64,000 nt of DNA. It comes from HGM13862 sp031553915. GTDB lineage: Bacteria > Bacillota > Dehalobacteriia > UBA4068. Below the pieces are notes generated by a model that worked only from the letters and a program-made list of their open reading frames with translations, was not told the origin of the DNA and did not search any database. The stretch covers positions 124,001-188,000 of the forward strand of contig JAVBKT010000004.1 in assembly GCA_031553915.1 (NCBI GenBank), read 5' to 3'. Made by a program: the position numbers and the translations under genes. Below, piece after piece: positions 42,754 through 50,661 of the stretch (its first letter is position 1; each line of letters begins with the position of its first letter).

Positions 42754-43122
42754 TTACTCCCAAGTATCCCAGTTTTCATTAATATCAGTGGGATTTTCTA
42801 AATCTATTACCGTAATATCCGGCATAATATTGCTGGCAAATATCGCATAATGCACAGCGTATTTATCAGTATCAATAATCACGCCATAGTTTTCGGTTAA
42901 ATAGTCCAGTGACTGCGGATAGGCTCCCTCGATGGCATAGCAACTGACTGCCGCGCGGCGCAGACTTTCTTCCAAAACGCGTTTGCCTTCACCGGCGCTG
43001 CCGGACTCAACATTGGAAAAGCCATAAATAACCAGGCAGATGACAATGGCAAAAAAAGCGATGCCAACCAGGCTGCTAATTAAAGCATTTCCTTTTTTCT
43101 TTTTCCATTCTGCTTTGCGCAT
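42754..43122 (-). CDS. Pilin-like membrane protein (pseudopilin 1)
   Basis: A 122-residue protein with a type III/IV-pilin-like N-terminus: basic leader (MRKAEWKKKKG), then NALISSLVGIAFFAIVICLVI helix (about 12-32) and a compact C-terminal domain with YAIEGAYPQSLDYL. That last pattern, an amphipathic helix leading into a Tyr-Pro turn, is common in GspG-like major pseudopilins, making it the best candidate for the main subunit. The Gly/Asn leader junction could be a prepilin peptidase site, but position 5 is Ser. It lies 11 bp after pilC and has a GGAG site. Confidence 0.7.
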   Translation of the reverse strand: MRKAEWKKKKGNALISSLVGIAFFAIVICLVIYGFSNVESGSAGEGKRVLEESLRRAAVSCYAIEGAYPQSLDYLTENYGVIIDTDKYAVHYAIFASNIMPDITVIDLENPTDINENWDTWE

Positions 43123-43133
43123 GAGTGCTCCTA

Positions 43134-44180
43134 TTATCCCAAAGAGGACATGATATTCATTAGCGGCAGCATGACCGAGAGTAGGACTACGCCCACGATC
43201 AAGGATGTAATAATTACCAGGGTGGGTTCAATGCGGCCGAGTAAGCGCTCTATTATATCATTGACAGTCGCTTCTGTTCTGCGGGCGATTTCATCGAGTA
43301 CATTATCAGCAGAGCCGGTTTTAGCGCCCAGAGAGAGCATGCGCGAGTATACCGGGGGAAAGATGCCGGTTTTGGTTAAGGCCTCTGACAAGGAACTGCC
43401 ATCATCCAACAATTTTGCGCATTCAGCATGCTTTTTTTCGGATACTTTGCTGTTGGCGGAAAGAGTAGAGGCCATTTTAAAGCTTTCATCCATATTAAGG
43501 CCGGCCTTGATGGTCAAAGCCAAAGAACTGCTAAAGCGGGTTAATGCTATTTTGGCGGCCAAACCCTTTTCTTTGCGCAGATCGCGCCAAACGCGGCTGG
43601 CTTTGGCACGGAAAGACGGTATCGCCAATAGCAAGAGGCCAAAAAGAATAATTATAGCGGCGAGAATAGCAAAAACAAGAGACGCTCCTTTGAGCCACTC
43701 GCCAATATTCATCATTGCGGTGGTAAAAGCGGGCATTTCCGTGCCCATCTGGCGGAAAACGTCATCAAAAATGGGCAGAACTACCGTAATCAGTACAATG
43801 ACTACGGCGATCATCATTACTAAAAGAATAGTAGGGTAGATAAGCGCGTTTTTGATCGTCGAGGCCAGTCTCTCCTGGCGGTCATAATACTCAGACAAGG
43901 ATCTGAGGATTTCGCTGATGCGGCCGGTTTTTTCTCCTAGGGTAACCATTTGTATCATATAGTCCGGAAAGGCCTTAATCTCGCTCAGGGCATCAGAAAG
44001 AGGCCGATTTTGGTCAACAATATCAGCCAGCGTAGTGAGAATAGCCCGGGAGGTATGATCATCGTCATCATCGATCAAAAGATGTAATCCGTCGCTTAGA
44101 GTAATGCCGGCATGGAGAAATAAAGACAACTCCAGACACAGCGCGGAAATATACCCATTACTAAGCTTTTTCCGCTTCAT
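43134..44180 (-). CDS. PilC/GspF-family inner-membrane platform protein
   Basis: A 348-residue platform protein of type IV pilus/type II secretion systems: two homologous GspF helical domains (about 15-135 and 215-335), each with the recognisable HAGITLSDGL/KAGLNMDESF and LGEKTGRISE/LGAKTGSADN motifs, and three transmembrane helices (about 135-157, 180-205, 318-343). It connects the motor ATPase to the pilin fibre base. The ATG at 44180 follows CGGAGG; the longer reading has no site. It heads the pilus-like operon, downstream of the transglutaminase gene and a palindrome. Confidence 0.9.
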   Translation of the reverse strand: MKRKKLSNGYISALCLELSLFLHAGITLSDGLHLLIDDDDDHTSRAILTTLADIVDQNRPLSDALSEIKAFPDYMIQMVTLGEKTGRISEILRSLSEYYDRQERLASTIKNALIYPTILLVMMIAVVIVLITVVLPIFDDVFRQMGTEMPAFTTAMMNIGEWLKGASLVFAILAAIIILFGLLLLAIPSFRAKASRVWRDLRKEKGLAAKIALTRFSSSLALTIKAGLNMDESFKMASTLSANSKVSEKKHAECAKLLDDGSSLSEALTKTGIFPPVYSRMLSLGAKTGSADNVLDEIARRTEATVNDIIERLLGRIEPTLVIITSLIVGVVLLSVMLPLMNIMSSLG

Positions 44181-44241
44181 ATAGTTCCTCCGTGAACAAT
44201 TATAGTAAATTTGGCTCTTAGTCAATATTGGCTATAAGTCC

Positions 44242-44287
44242 ATATAATATAATGGATTTGCCACAAGGCAAATCCATTATATTATAT
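44242..44287. terminator. 21-bp perfect inverted repeat between the transglutaminase and pilC genes
   Basis: ATATAATATAATGGATTTGCC (44242-44262 without its last base here being abbreviated) is mirrored exactly at 44267-44287 around ACAA. No clear T-tract follows on either strand, so it is a weak terminator, an RNA processing hairpin, or a binding site; it marks the boundary between the two transcripts. Confidence 0.55.
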
Positions 44288-44313
44288 CATCAACAAATTT
44301 TCAATCTATAGTT

Positions 44314-45510
44314 TTAATAAAGGAACTTAGCAGAGTAGTTGCTGCCATTGCCAATATACTGGAGAATCTGGGAAGAGGAGTTGCCGGTGCTGGCAAAGGT
44401 AGGATCCATTAATTTCCATTGATTGCCGTCAAAGTGGATGACGCCATTAACCCATCCCTGAGATTCAGTATAAGTGCTGATCCAGGCGTGATAAGCAGTG
44501 CCGCTATAACCAATAACCAGTTTGGTAGGTACTCCCTGGCAACGCAGCATAGCTGTCATCAGAGCTGCATAGTCAAAACAAATCCCCTTTTTATTAGCCA
44601 GGACAGTATCAAGGTTGGGGATATATCCGCTTTGGACATTTGCCGCTAATTCACGGTCATAGGTAAAGTTGGTGACAACATAATTATAGATGGCAGTAAC
44701 CTTATCCAGCTCACTGCTTAAACCAGAGCAAAGGTAAGCTGCTTGGTTGGCAGTAGCGCTGCCGGTGGTGAAGTTAACATATTGGTTTGGCCTGAGGAAA
44801 GGCGCAAACTGATTGCTGAGCGCTACAGAAACAGTGTTAGTATAAGCGGTGGCATATTGGCTGCCACTGATATTCTCGTAAATGCCGATAGTATAAGAGC
44901 CGTTGCCATCAGAAAGCGGGAAGGCTTCATATGAGCCGTAGGCGTTCAAGTCGTAGGTATAACGAATGCCGCTGGGGCAGTCGATTAAGACTTTAATCTT
45001 AGAGCTAGCGCCACCGGTATAAGCCACCATAATATAGCCGTCTGCTGTGTTGCTGGCATCAATAGCCGCTTTGGAATTTGAATAAACGACTGTGCCTGGA
45101 GCAGCAGCGGCCAGCACGTTTGATAGCGCCGGAGCAGCCTCTGTAACAGCATTGACCTCGCCGCTAAGATTGACAGCATTAATCATTACTGCGCTGGAGC
45201 TGTCATAATTGGCAGCGATAGCTTCAGCAGTAACACTGTTGCCGTTGGCGAGAGCAACTTGGTTCCCCTTGCTGAAATCAAGATCATTGTAGGGGTTATC
45301 TGCGACATATTCTTCAATATCTTCAGGCATAGCGTTATCAGGCTTATCGACCGGATCCTCTGTATCAGAAAAGTCTATCACAGGGGTATCCTTATCCAAG
45401 CCCGCAGAAATACTATTGGCAATACCCTCTATCACCTGAGAGCAGCCGGTGAGGCATACTAGCGCCAGCATCAATATTGCAATGAGGATTAAGGCAGATA
45501 ATTTTTTCAT
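44314..45510 (-). CDS. Lipoprotein with a C-terminal transglutaminase-like domain
   Basis: A 398-residue lipoprotein: lipobox LTGC (about Cys23), a disordered Ser/Asp-rich linker, an Ig-like region and a C-terminal transglutaminase/protease-like domain (about 265-360). The catalytic triad is visible as Cys in KKGICFDYAALMTAML, His in AYHAWIST and Asp in LMDPTF. It could cross-link or trim surface proteins or peptidoglycan-bound peptides. The start at 45510 follows AAGGAGTG. It lies just upstream of pilC on the same strand but is separated by the 44242 palindrome, so co-transcription is not certain. Confidence 0.85.
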   Translation of the reverse strand: MKKLSALILIAILMLALVCLTGCSQVIEGIANSISAGLDKDTPVIDFSDTEDPVDKPDNAMPEDIEEYVADNPYNDLDFSKGNQVALANGNSVTAEAIAANYDSSSAVMINAVNLSGEVNAVTEAAPALSNVLAAAAPGTVVYSNSKAAIDASNTADGYIMVAYTGGASSKIKVLIDCPSGIRYTYDLNAYGSYEAFPLSDGNGSYTIGIYENISGSQYATAYTNTVSVALSNQFAPFLRPNQYVNFTTGSATANQAAYLCSGLSSELDKVTAIYNYVVTNFTYDRELAANVQSGYIPNLDTVLANKKGICFDYAALMTAMLRCQGVPTKLVIGYSGTAYHAWISTYTESQGWVNGVIHFDGNQWKLMDPTFASTGNSSSQILQYIGNGSNYSAKFLY

Positions 45511-45862
45511 AATGTGTTCACTCCTTATTCTTATCACAACAAATCAACGAACATTATATTATTATTTATATGCAGGAAACCCTATGTGGTCACAAACACG
45601 TTAATAATGTTCATTTCTCTAGTGAAATTATAACATAATATAATAGTGCAAGCAAGCACTAATTTTAATTAGTAACAGGGATGGTAGCTGCATATTTAGC
45701 GCACAATTTATCTGTCGTGAAAAAAAGTTTTGTGTTTTCGGAGATTGTATGATAATATGGATATGGATTAAGGAATTTTGTAACCGTAACATGTAACCAT
45801 GCTCCTGAGCAGGGATAAAATATGGTTGCTGCTCTTGTATGCATGATAGTTGGGGGTATTTT
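45511..45862. promoter_or_regulatory. AT-rich divergent intergenic region with inverted repeats
   Basis: About 350 bp between the divergent transglutaminase and BTAD-regulator genes. It holds an inverted GAACATTAT/ATAATGTTC pair (45549-45557 with 45604-45612), a palindrome ACTAATTTTAATTAGT (45658-45673) and a promoter for the regulator with TTGTGT (45730-45735), a 17-bp spacer and TAATAT (45753-45758). A Shine-Dalgarno GGGGG precedes the regulator start. These repeats are plausible operators for the adjacent regulator. Confidence 0.5.
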
Positions 45863-47095
45863 ATGAACAATCCAGAGCAAGATATACTTTGTGTAAATAT
45901 GCTTGGCGGCATGTCGCTTACTTATAAAGATAAAGTCATAAATGATCAGGACAACCGCTCGAAAAAGTTATGGATATTGCTTGCATATGTCATTACTTTT
46001 CGTGATAAAGAGCTCTCTCAGAATGACTTTATGGAATTGCTGTGGCCCAATGAAGAAAGCAGTAACCCGGGAAATGCTTTAAAGACGCTTTTCCACCGGG
46101 TGCGTTCTATGCTCAATAATCTCGAATATCTGAGCGGTAATAATATGATTATGCAAGATAACGGCACTTATGCTTGGAATAATAAGTTGCCGATCGCTTT
46201 GGATATTAGCGAATTTGAGGACACTTACCGCAAAGGCAATGATAGTGAAGAGGCAGAAGAAAAGCTCTATTATTATTTGCGCGCTCTGGACCTTTACAAA
46301 GGGGACTTTCTGCCGAAGCTGTCAACGGAATCCTGGGTAGTGCCAATCAATACCTACTACCATTCGCTGTATGTGCGGTTGATTCATGAGGTGCTTGAGC
46401 TGCTGATGAAACAGGAGGCCTATGACGAGATTGTCCGCCGCTGTAATCTGGCTCTTGCTATTGAGCCCTATGATGAATTCCTCTATTACAACCTTATCTT
46501 GGCTTTAGTACGCATAGGCAATCAGCAGGCTGCCCTTAACCAATATGAAAAAATGACAGAGCTGTTCTTCAACAGGTTTGGCGTAACCCCATCTGAAGAA
46601 TTGACCGCTTTATATAAAGAAGTGGTGCGAACCACCAATAGCATGGAAACAGACTTGTCGGTGATCAAACGGCATTTGCAGGAACAAGAGGCTCAACCGG
46701 GAGCCTTCTATTGCGAATATGAGTTTTTCAAAAACATTTACCGCCTGCAGGCCAGAGCCTTGGCCAGAAGCGGGCAAGCTATCTATGTTGGCTTGATCAC
46801 TTTGACCAATGCCAGCGGCGGCAAATTGCAGCCAAAAATTCTCAGCAATGCTATGACCAAGCTCAATGACTGCATTCGCCTGTCACTGCGTCAGGGCGAT
46901 GTCTATTCCAAATATAGCATTTCCCAATACATAATTATGCTGCCATCAGCCAATTATGAGAACGGGCGTTTAGTGATGGCCCGTGTTGCCGGCCGTTTTC
47001 GTAGAGAAAATCCCCATTCTCAGGCAATGGTTAATTACACACTGCATCCATTAGAGCCATTAGAAGAGGGGCAATATAATGAGGAAACAGAGTAA
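45863..47095 (+). CDS. BTAD-type transcriptional regulator with a degenerate GGDEF-like C-terminus
   Basis: A 410-residue one-component regulator. The N-terminal region (about 1-105) has the SARP/OmpR-like DNA-binding fold (KLWILLAYVI...NDFMELLWPNE). The BTAD all-helical repeat domain (about 110-260, LKKGDFLP-like YKGDFLPKL) follows. The C-terminal 130 residues look like a diguanylate-cyclase fold in which the catalytic GGDEF is replaced by SISQY (SKYSISQYIIMLP), so it should be inactive and may sense a nucleotide or other ligand. The start uses a GGGGG site. The two MFS genes downstream are likely targets. Confidence 0.8.
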   Translation: MNNPEQDILCVNMLGGMSLTYKDKVINDQDNRSKKLWILLAYVITFRDKELSQNDFMELLWPNEESSNPGNALKTLFHRVRSMLNNLEYLSGNNMIMQDNGTYAWNNKLPIALDISEFEDTYRKGNDSEEAEEKLYYYLRALDLYKGDFLPKLSTESWVVPINTYYHSLYVRLIHEVLELLMKQEAYDEIVRRCNLALAIEPYDEFLYYNLILALVRIGNQQAALNQYEKMTELFFNRFGVTPSEELTALYKEVVRTTNSMETDLSVIKRHLQEQEAQPGAFYCEYEFFKNIYRLQARALARSGQAIYVGLITLTNASGGKLQPKILSNAMTKLNDCIRLSLRQGDVYSKYSISQYIIMLPSANYENGRLVMARVAGRFRRENPHSQAMVNYTLHPLEPLEEGQYNEETE

Positions 47096-47100
47096 GTAGC

Positions 47101-47137
47101 AAAAAAGAGAAATTTGTTCCGCGGATTTCTCTTTTTT
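47101..47137. terminator. Terminator of the BTAD regulator gene
   Basis: AAAAAAGAGAAAT/ATTTCTCTTTTTT stem (47101-47113 with 47125-47137) with A and T runs. Confidence 0.85.
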
Positions 47138-47138
47138 T

Positions 47139-47167
47139 TTGACATTTTGCGCGGCTTAGACTATAGT
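47139..47167 (+). promoter_or_regulatory. Strong promoter of the MFS operon
   Basis: Perfect TTGACA (47139-47144), a 17-bp spacer and TATAGT (47162-47167); predicted start near 47174, leaving a leader of about 120 nt. Confidence 0.75.
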
Positions 47168-47200
47168 ATACTAGTAAGATTAATACTTGTGGTTATATAA

Positions 47201-47250
47201 GCGGCAAACAACATTAAATACCATTGTGGTGTCTAATGTTGTTGCGCTTT
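47201..47250 (+). promoter_or_regulatory. Possible attenuator hairpin in the MFS leader
   Basis: AACAACATTA (47207-47216) pairs with TAATGTTGTT (47234-47243) around an inner CCA/TGG pair, with GC-rich base-pairs below and a T-rich tract (47247-47253) after it. A 37-codon frame (TTG 47187 to TGA 47300) crosses the hairpin and ends overlapping the MFS start codon (ATGA). It has the shape of a translation-dependent attenuator, but the leader frame lacks a clear ribosome binding site. Confidence 0.45.
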
Positions 47251-47296
47251 TCTCTTATGTCAATTATGAAATTAGATCAGGAGCAAATGTAGAGCA

Positions 47297-48601
47297 ATGA
47301 CCTCTTTCCGCTATCCCCAATCCTGGCACCATAAAACAAAATATATTGCTAAAGAAGGGCAGATGCCTTCTCCCTTGCAGCAGCAAGAACAATTATGGAC
47401 AAAAAACTTTATTCTTATTGCCGTAGTGAATTTGTTGATATCATCAGCAGGGAAAATAGTTGATATTGTCTTTCCCTTTTATATCCATGATCTGGGTGGG
47501 GATAATGTGATTGTCGGTATCGCCTCTGGCCTATGCTCAGTTTTCGCTTTGCTGATGCGGCCCATTGCCGGCTGGTTTCTCGATAATGTCAGCCGCAGAT
47601 CTTTATTGATCGCCGCTACCATTGGGCTGATTATTATGCCCTTGACCTTTGAACTGATACCGATACTGGTGGTGGTGATAGCGCTGCGCTGCGTACATGC
47701 GTTTACCTGGGCCGCAGCATCAACCTCTTCAAACACCAATGCCTGTGATATCATTCCCAAAAGCCGTTTTGGCGAGGGTATGGGCTGGTTTGGTCTGACC
47801 AATTCCTTGGCAACCGCGGCTGCGCCCGCCTTTGCCTTGTTTGTGATGTATCAAGCAGGCTTTAGCCGCGTATTCATTATTTGCGCTGCCATTGCGGTGG
47901 TCATACTTATACTGCTGACACAAATCAAGTTTCAGCCAATTGAACGCAAACAGAGCACAGCTAGAGGCGTACCTCTGCTGGTACGGCTGGGCAATCTTTT
48001 TAGCAAAGACGCTTTGCCTGCCGCTGGATTCACTTTTTTGGCGGCTTTGCCTTGTGGCGCAATTTTTACCTTTTTGGCGCTGTTTTCCGAGGCAGAGAAT
48101 ATCGGCAATGCCGGGCTGTTTTTTGCCATCCAGGCTGTTTTTACGGGAATAAGCAGAATATTATCCGGAAAAATAGCTGATACCAAAGGAGAGGGGCCAT
48201 TTGCCTATACCAGCACGTTTTGTTTTATCGGCAGTATTGGCTTTTTGGTTTTTGGCCAGACAGCAGGATTATTTTATCTGGCAGCGTGCCTGATGGGTTT
48301 GGGTTTTGGTCTCTTTATTCCGGCCATGCAGGCTATGGCTGTACGTATTGTGCCCATCACCCGCCGCGGTTCCGCATCGTCAACCTTTCTTTGCTCCTGG
48401 GATGTAGCTTTTGCTCTGGGTGGTTTGCTGGGCGGTTTATTATCAGAACAGTACGGCTTTCGCGCGATGTTTGCCATACTCAGCATTTTTGAGCTGATAG
48501 CAGCAGCCTATTATTTCTTTTATGCCCGCAAATGTCCTTCCGCCTTTAAGGTCTATCAAGCTAATTTGCTGGCTAAGGAACAGGCTGAAAAAAAATTATA
48601 A
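47297..48601 (+). CDS. Major facilitator superfamily transporter 1
   Basis: A 434-residue transporter with 12 hydrophobic helices and the MFS motif A-like loop in GWFLDNVSRRSL (between helices 2 and 3). The family is drug/small-molecule:proton antiport or solute uptake; the substrate is unknown. The start may be ATG 47297 or ATG 47363 (MPSPLQQQ...), since neither has an ideal site; the upstream choice adds a charged 22-residue N-terminus. Its 5' end overlaps a leader frame. It is followed after 15 bp by a second, similar transporter, suggesting a tandem duplication. Confidence 0.85.
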   Translation: MTSFRYPQSWHHKTKYIAKEGQMPSPLQQQEQLWTKNFILIAVVNLLISSAGKIVDIVFPFYIHDLGGDNVIVGIASGLCSVFALLMRPIAGWFLDNVSRRSLLIAATIGLIIMPLTFELIPILVVVIALRCVHAFTWAAASTSSNTNACDIIPKSRFGEGMGWFGLTNSLATAAAPAFALFVMYQAGFSRVFIICAAIAVVILILLTQIKFQPIERKQSTARGVPLLVRLGNLFSKDALPAAGFTFLAALPCGAIFTFLALFSEAENIGNAGLFFAIQAVFTGISRILSGKIADTKGEGPFAYTSTFCFIGSIGFLVFGQTAGLFYLAACLMGLGFGLFIPAMQAMAVRIVPITRRGSASSTFLCSWDVAFALGGLLGGLLSEQYGFRAMFAILSIFELIAAAYYFFYARKCPSAFKVYQANLLAKEQAEKKL

Positions 48602-48616
48602 TCATGGGGTCAGTCA

Positions 48617-49807
48617 ATGTCGAGTCAAATAGAGAATAAACTGTGGACAAGGCCTTTTATCGTCCTTGCTCTCATCAATACTGTCATATTTATCGGTTTT
48701 CATATGCTCAATGCCACCTTTCCTTTTTATATCAAGGAGCTGGGCGGAGACGAGGCAATAGCAGGCCTTACCACCGGGCTGTTTTCAGTTGCTGCGGTTA
48801 TTGTCCGCCCTATTATTGGCTGGTTTGTCGATAATAGGGGACGCAGAGTTATCCTGCTGGTCGGTTTAATTGGTATGGCTATTTTGCCCATTAGCTATTC
48901 CTTTGTGACGGCACTGGCTCTGATCATTGTTTTGCGTATTTTTCATGGCCTTCTTTGGTCTTGCGCCTCTACTGCAGTATCAACAGTGGTAAGCGACATT
49001 ATCCCCAAGAGTCGTTTTGGCGAAGGTATGGGCTTTTTCAGTACCGGCGCAGCTGCTGCCATGGCAATTGGCCCTTTTATTGGACTGGCCGCACTAAACA
49101 ATTGGGGTTTTCGCCCGATGTTTTTTATGTCGTCCTTAGCGGCGGCGATAGCGCTATTGCTGATCTTCAAAGCTAAATATGTCAGCTCCAAGCAGACTAA
49201 TTTGCGCTTTGATCTGCGGAACGGTTTTCGTTCCTTGATTGATAAAGATGCGCTGCCGGCTGCTGTTACCATGTTTTTATTTGTGATGCCCAATGGTGCG
49301 GTATCAACCTTTATCGCTTTGTACGCGCTGCAAATAAATATTGCCAATGGCGGCGTCTTCTTTTCTGTTATGGCCATAATGACTATTATTGTGCGCTTGC
49401 TTGTTGGCAAAGTTGCTGATAAATATGGTGAGATGCCAATTGTTATTGCCGGCAATATCTCTACCTTGATCGCCATGGTACTGCTGGCCTGTTTTCCCGG
49501 TAATGCTAGCTTTATGATCGCTGCCGCTTTTTATGGCTTGGGCTTTGGCATGATGCCCCCGACGATGCAGGCGATGGCCATGCGCATTGCGCCTCCGGAA
49601 CGCCGCGGCGCGGCAGCATCTACTTTTTTATGCTCTTTTGATTTGGGCATCGGCATTGGCGGCGTTATTGCCGGATATCTGATTCGCTATTTTAGTTATT
49701 TCACCATGTACGGTTTGATGTCGGTGTTTCTGATTGCCTCTCTTATTGTTTATTGGTTTTGGGCGCGCAAAAGCCCCAGTTCTTTTTATTTTAAAGCAGA
49801 TGCGTAA
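48617..49807 (+). CDS. Major facilitator superfamily transporter 2
   Basis: A 396-residue MFS protein with 12 helices and GWFVDNRGRRVI motif A. It resembles MFS 1 along its length (ELGGDEAIAGLTTGLFSV against DLGGDNVIVGIASGLCSV; both share the IPKSRFGEGMGxF segment), so the pair arose by duplication. Weak GGGG site. The terminator overlaps its stop codon. The physiological substrates are unknown; expression with the BTAD regulator suggests efflux of a compound it senses. Confidence 0.88.
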   Translation: MSSQIENKLWTRPFIVLALINTVIFIGFHMLNATFPFYIKELGGDEAIAGLTTGLFSVAAVIVRPIIGWFVDNRGRRVILLVGLIGMAILPISYSFVTALALIIVLRIFHGLLWSCASTAVSTVVSDIIPKSRFGEGMGFFSTGAAAAMAIGPFIGLAALNNWGFRPMFFMSSLAAAIALLLIFKAKYVSSKQTNLRFDLRNGFRSLIDKDALPAAVTMFLFVMPNGAVSTFIALYALQINIANGGVFFSVMAIMTIIVRLLVGKVADKYGEMPIVIAGNISTLIAMVLLACFPGNASFMIAAAFYGLGFGMMPPTMQAMAMRIAPPERRGAAASTFLCSFDLGIGIGGVIAGYLIRYFSYFTMYGLMSVFLIASLIVYWFWARKSPSSFYFKADA

Positions 49808-49824
49808 ATTGCGCATCTGCTTTT
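49796..49824 (+). terminator. Terminator overlapping the stop codon of MFS transporter 2
   Basis: GCAGATGCG (49796-49804) pairs with CGCATCTGC (49812-49820), then T4; the last codons and TAA lie in the stem and loop. Confidence 0.75.
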
Positions 49825-49956
49825 ATGATATTAGTCTTAATAATTGCTGGTTCAGCTAGTTGGCTAAATATTCATTTTGTACCAGAGCGCACCGTTTTTT
49901 GATGCTCCACATATAGTATAATAAGTATACTGTATTAGAGATAAAGCGAGGAAAAA

Positions 49957-50568
49957 ATGAATATACATCATAATAGAGGGCATATACCATGCCGGACAGT
50001 ATGTTGTCATCCTTGTTTGCCCAGCGGCGCGACAGGACCCACCGGGCCAACTGGCCCGACTGGCGCTGATGGTGTTGGCATAACCGGGCCAACAGGTGTC
50101 ACAGGTTCTACTGGTAGCACCGGCGCAACAGGTGTCACTGGTGTTACAGGCGCTACTGGTGCAACTTTTGTGCCGTCCAAAGGTTATTTCGGCTATACCA
50201 GCCCCACGCCAACAGTTATAACTGGAGGGAATAGCGTTACCTTCAACCAGATCAGTGCAGTCAGCAATCTTACTTTTGACGGACCGCCTGTCTCGCAGGT
50301 TACTGTTCAAAACAGCGGAGATTATCGTCTTGCTTATGGCGTGGTTTATTCCAGCGCAGTCAATTCAGAGCTGCGGATTCGGGTGAATGGTGTCGATCTG
50401 GCGCTGGGACATCTAAATGTGGTTGTTGATACCAATGGAGAGGTTTCCACGGAGATAATCACGCCGCTGAATGCGGGTGATGTGATCGAACTGGTTATTG
50501 CCGGAAGCTCCATTACCTTAACTACTATTGGCACCAGCGCTTTTTTAAGTATTGTGCAGTTATCCTAA
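49957..50568 (+). CDS. Collagen-like BclA/exosporium-type protein
   Basis: A 203-residue protein: a short cysteine-rich start (CRTVCCHPCLPSG, about 12-24), a collagen-like stretch of GPTG/GVTG/GATG triplets (about 24-70) and a C-terminal beta-sandwich (about 75-203, DYRLAYGVVYSS...LNAGDVIELVIAG) of the C1q/TNF-like type found in BclA and related exosporium filaments. It likely trimerises. In Bacilli and Clostridia such proteins coat spores, so this is an indirect sign of sporulation. GAGG site; single-gene unit with terminator at 50588. Confidence 0.85.
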   Translation: MNIHHNRGHIPCRTVCCHPCLPSGATGPTGPTGPTGADGVGITGPTGVTGSTGSTGATGVTGVTGATGATFVPSKGYFGYTSPTPTVITGGNSVTFNQISAVSNLTFDGPPVSQVTVQNSGDYRLAYGVVYSSAVNSELRIRVNGVDLALGHLNVVVDTNGEVSTEIITPLNAGDVIELVIAGSSITLTTIGTSAFLSIVQLS

Positions 50569-50587
50569 GCAAGTTATCTAAGTAAAT

Positions 50588-50635
50588 AAAAAACGCCGCC
50601 AGGGGAAAAAATTACTAGCCCGGGCGGCGTTTTTT
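50588..50635. terminator. Bidirectional terminator at the end of the atp operon
   Basis: AAAAAACGCCGCC/GGCGGCGTTTTTT perfect 13-bp stem between the collagen-like gene and atpC; serves both convergent units. Confidence 0.9.
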
Positions 50636-50661
50636 ATTAGAGTAAGTTAATTCGATGCGTA

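Noticed and set aside
49864..50310. Cysteine- and threonine-rich minus-strand frame opposite the collagen-like gene
   Set aside because: It is the antisense image of the GPTG repeats, not a gene.
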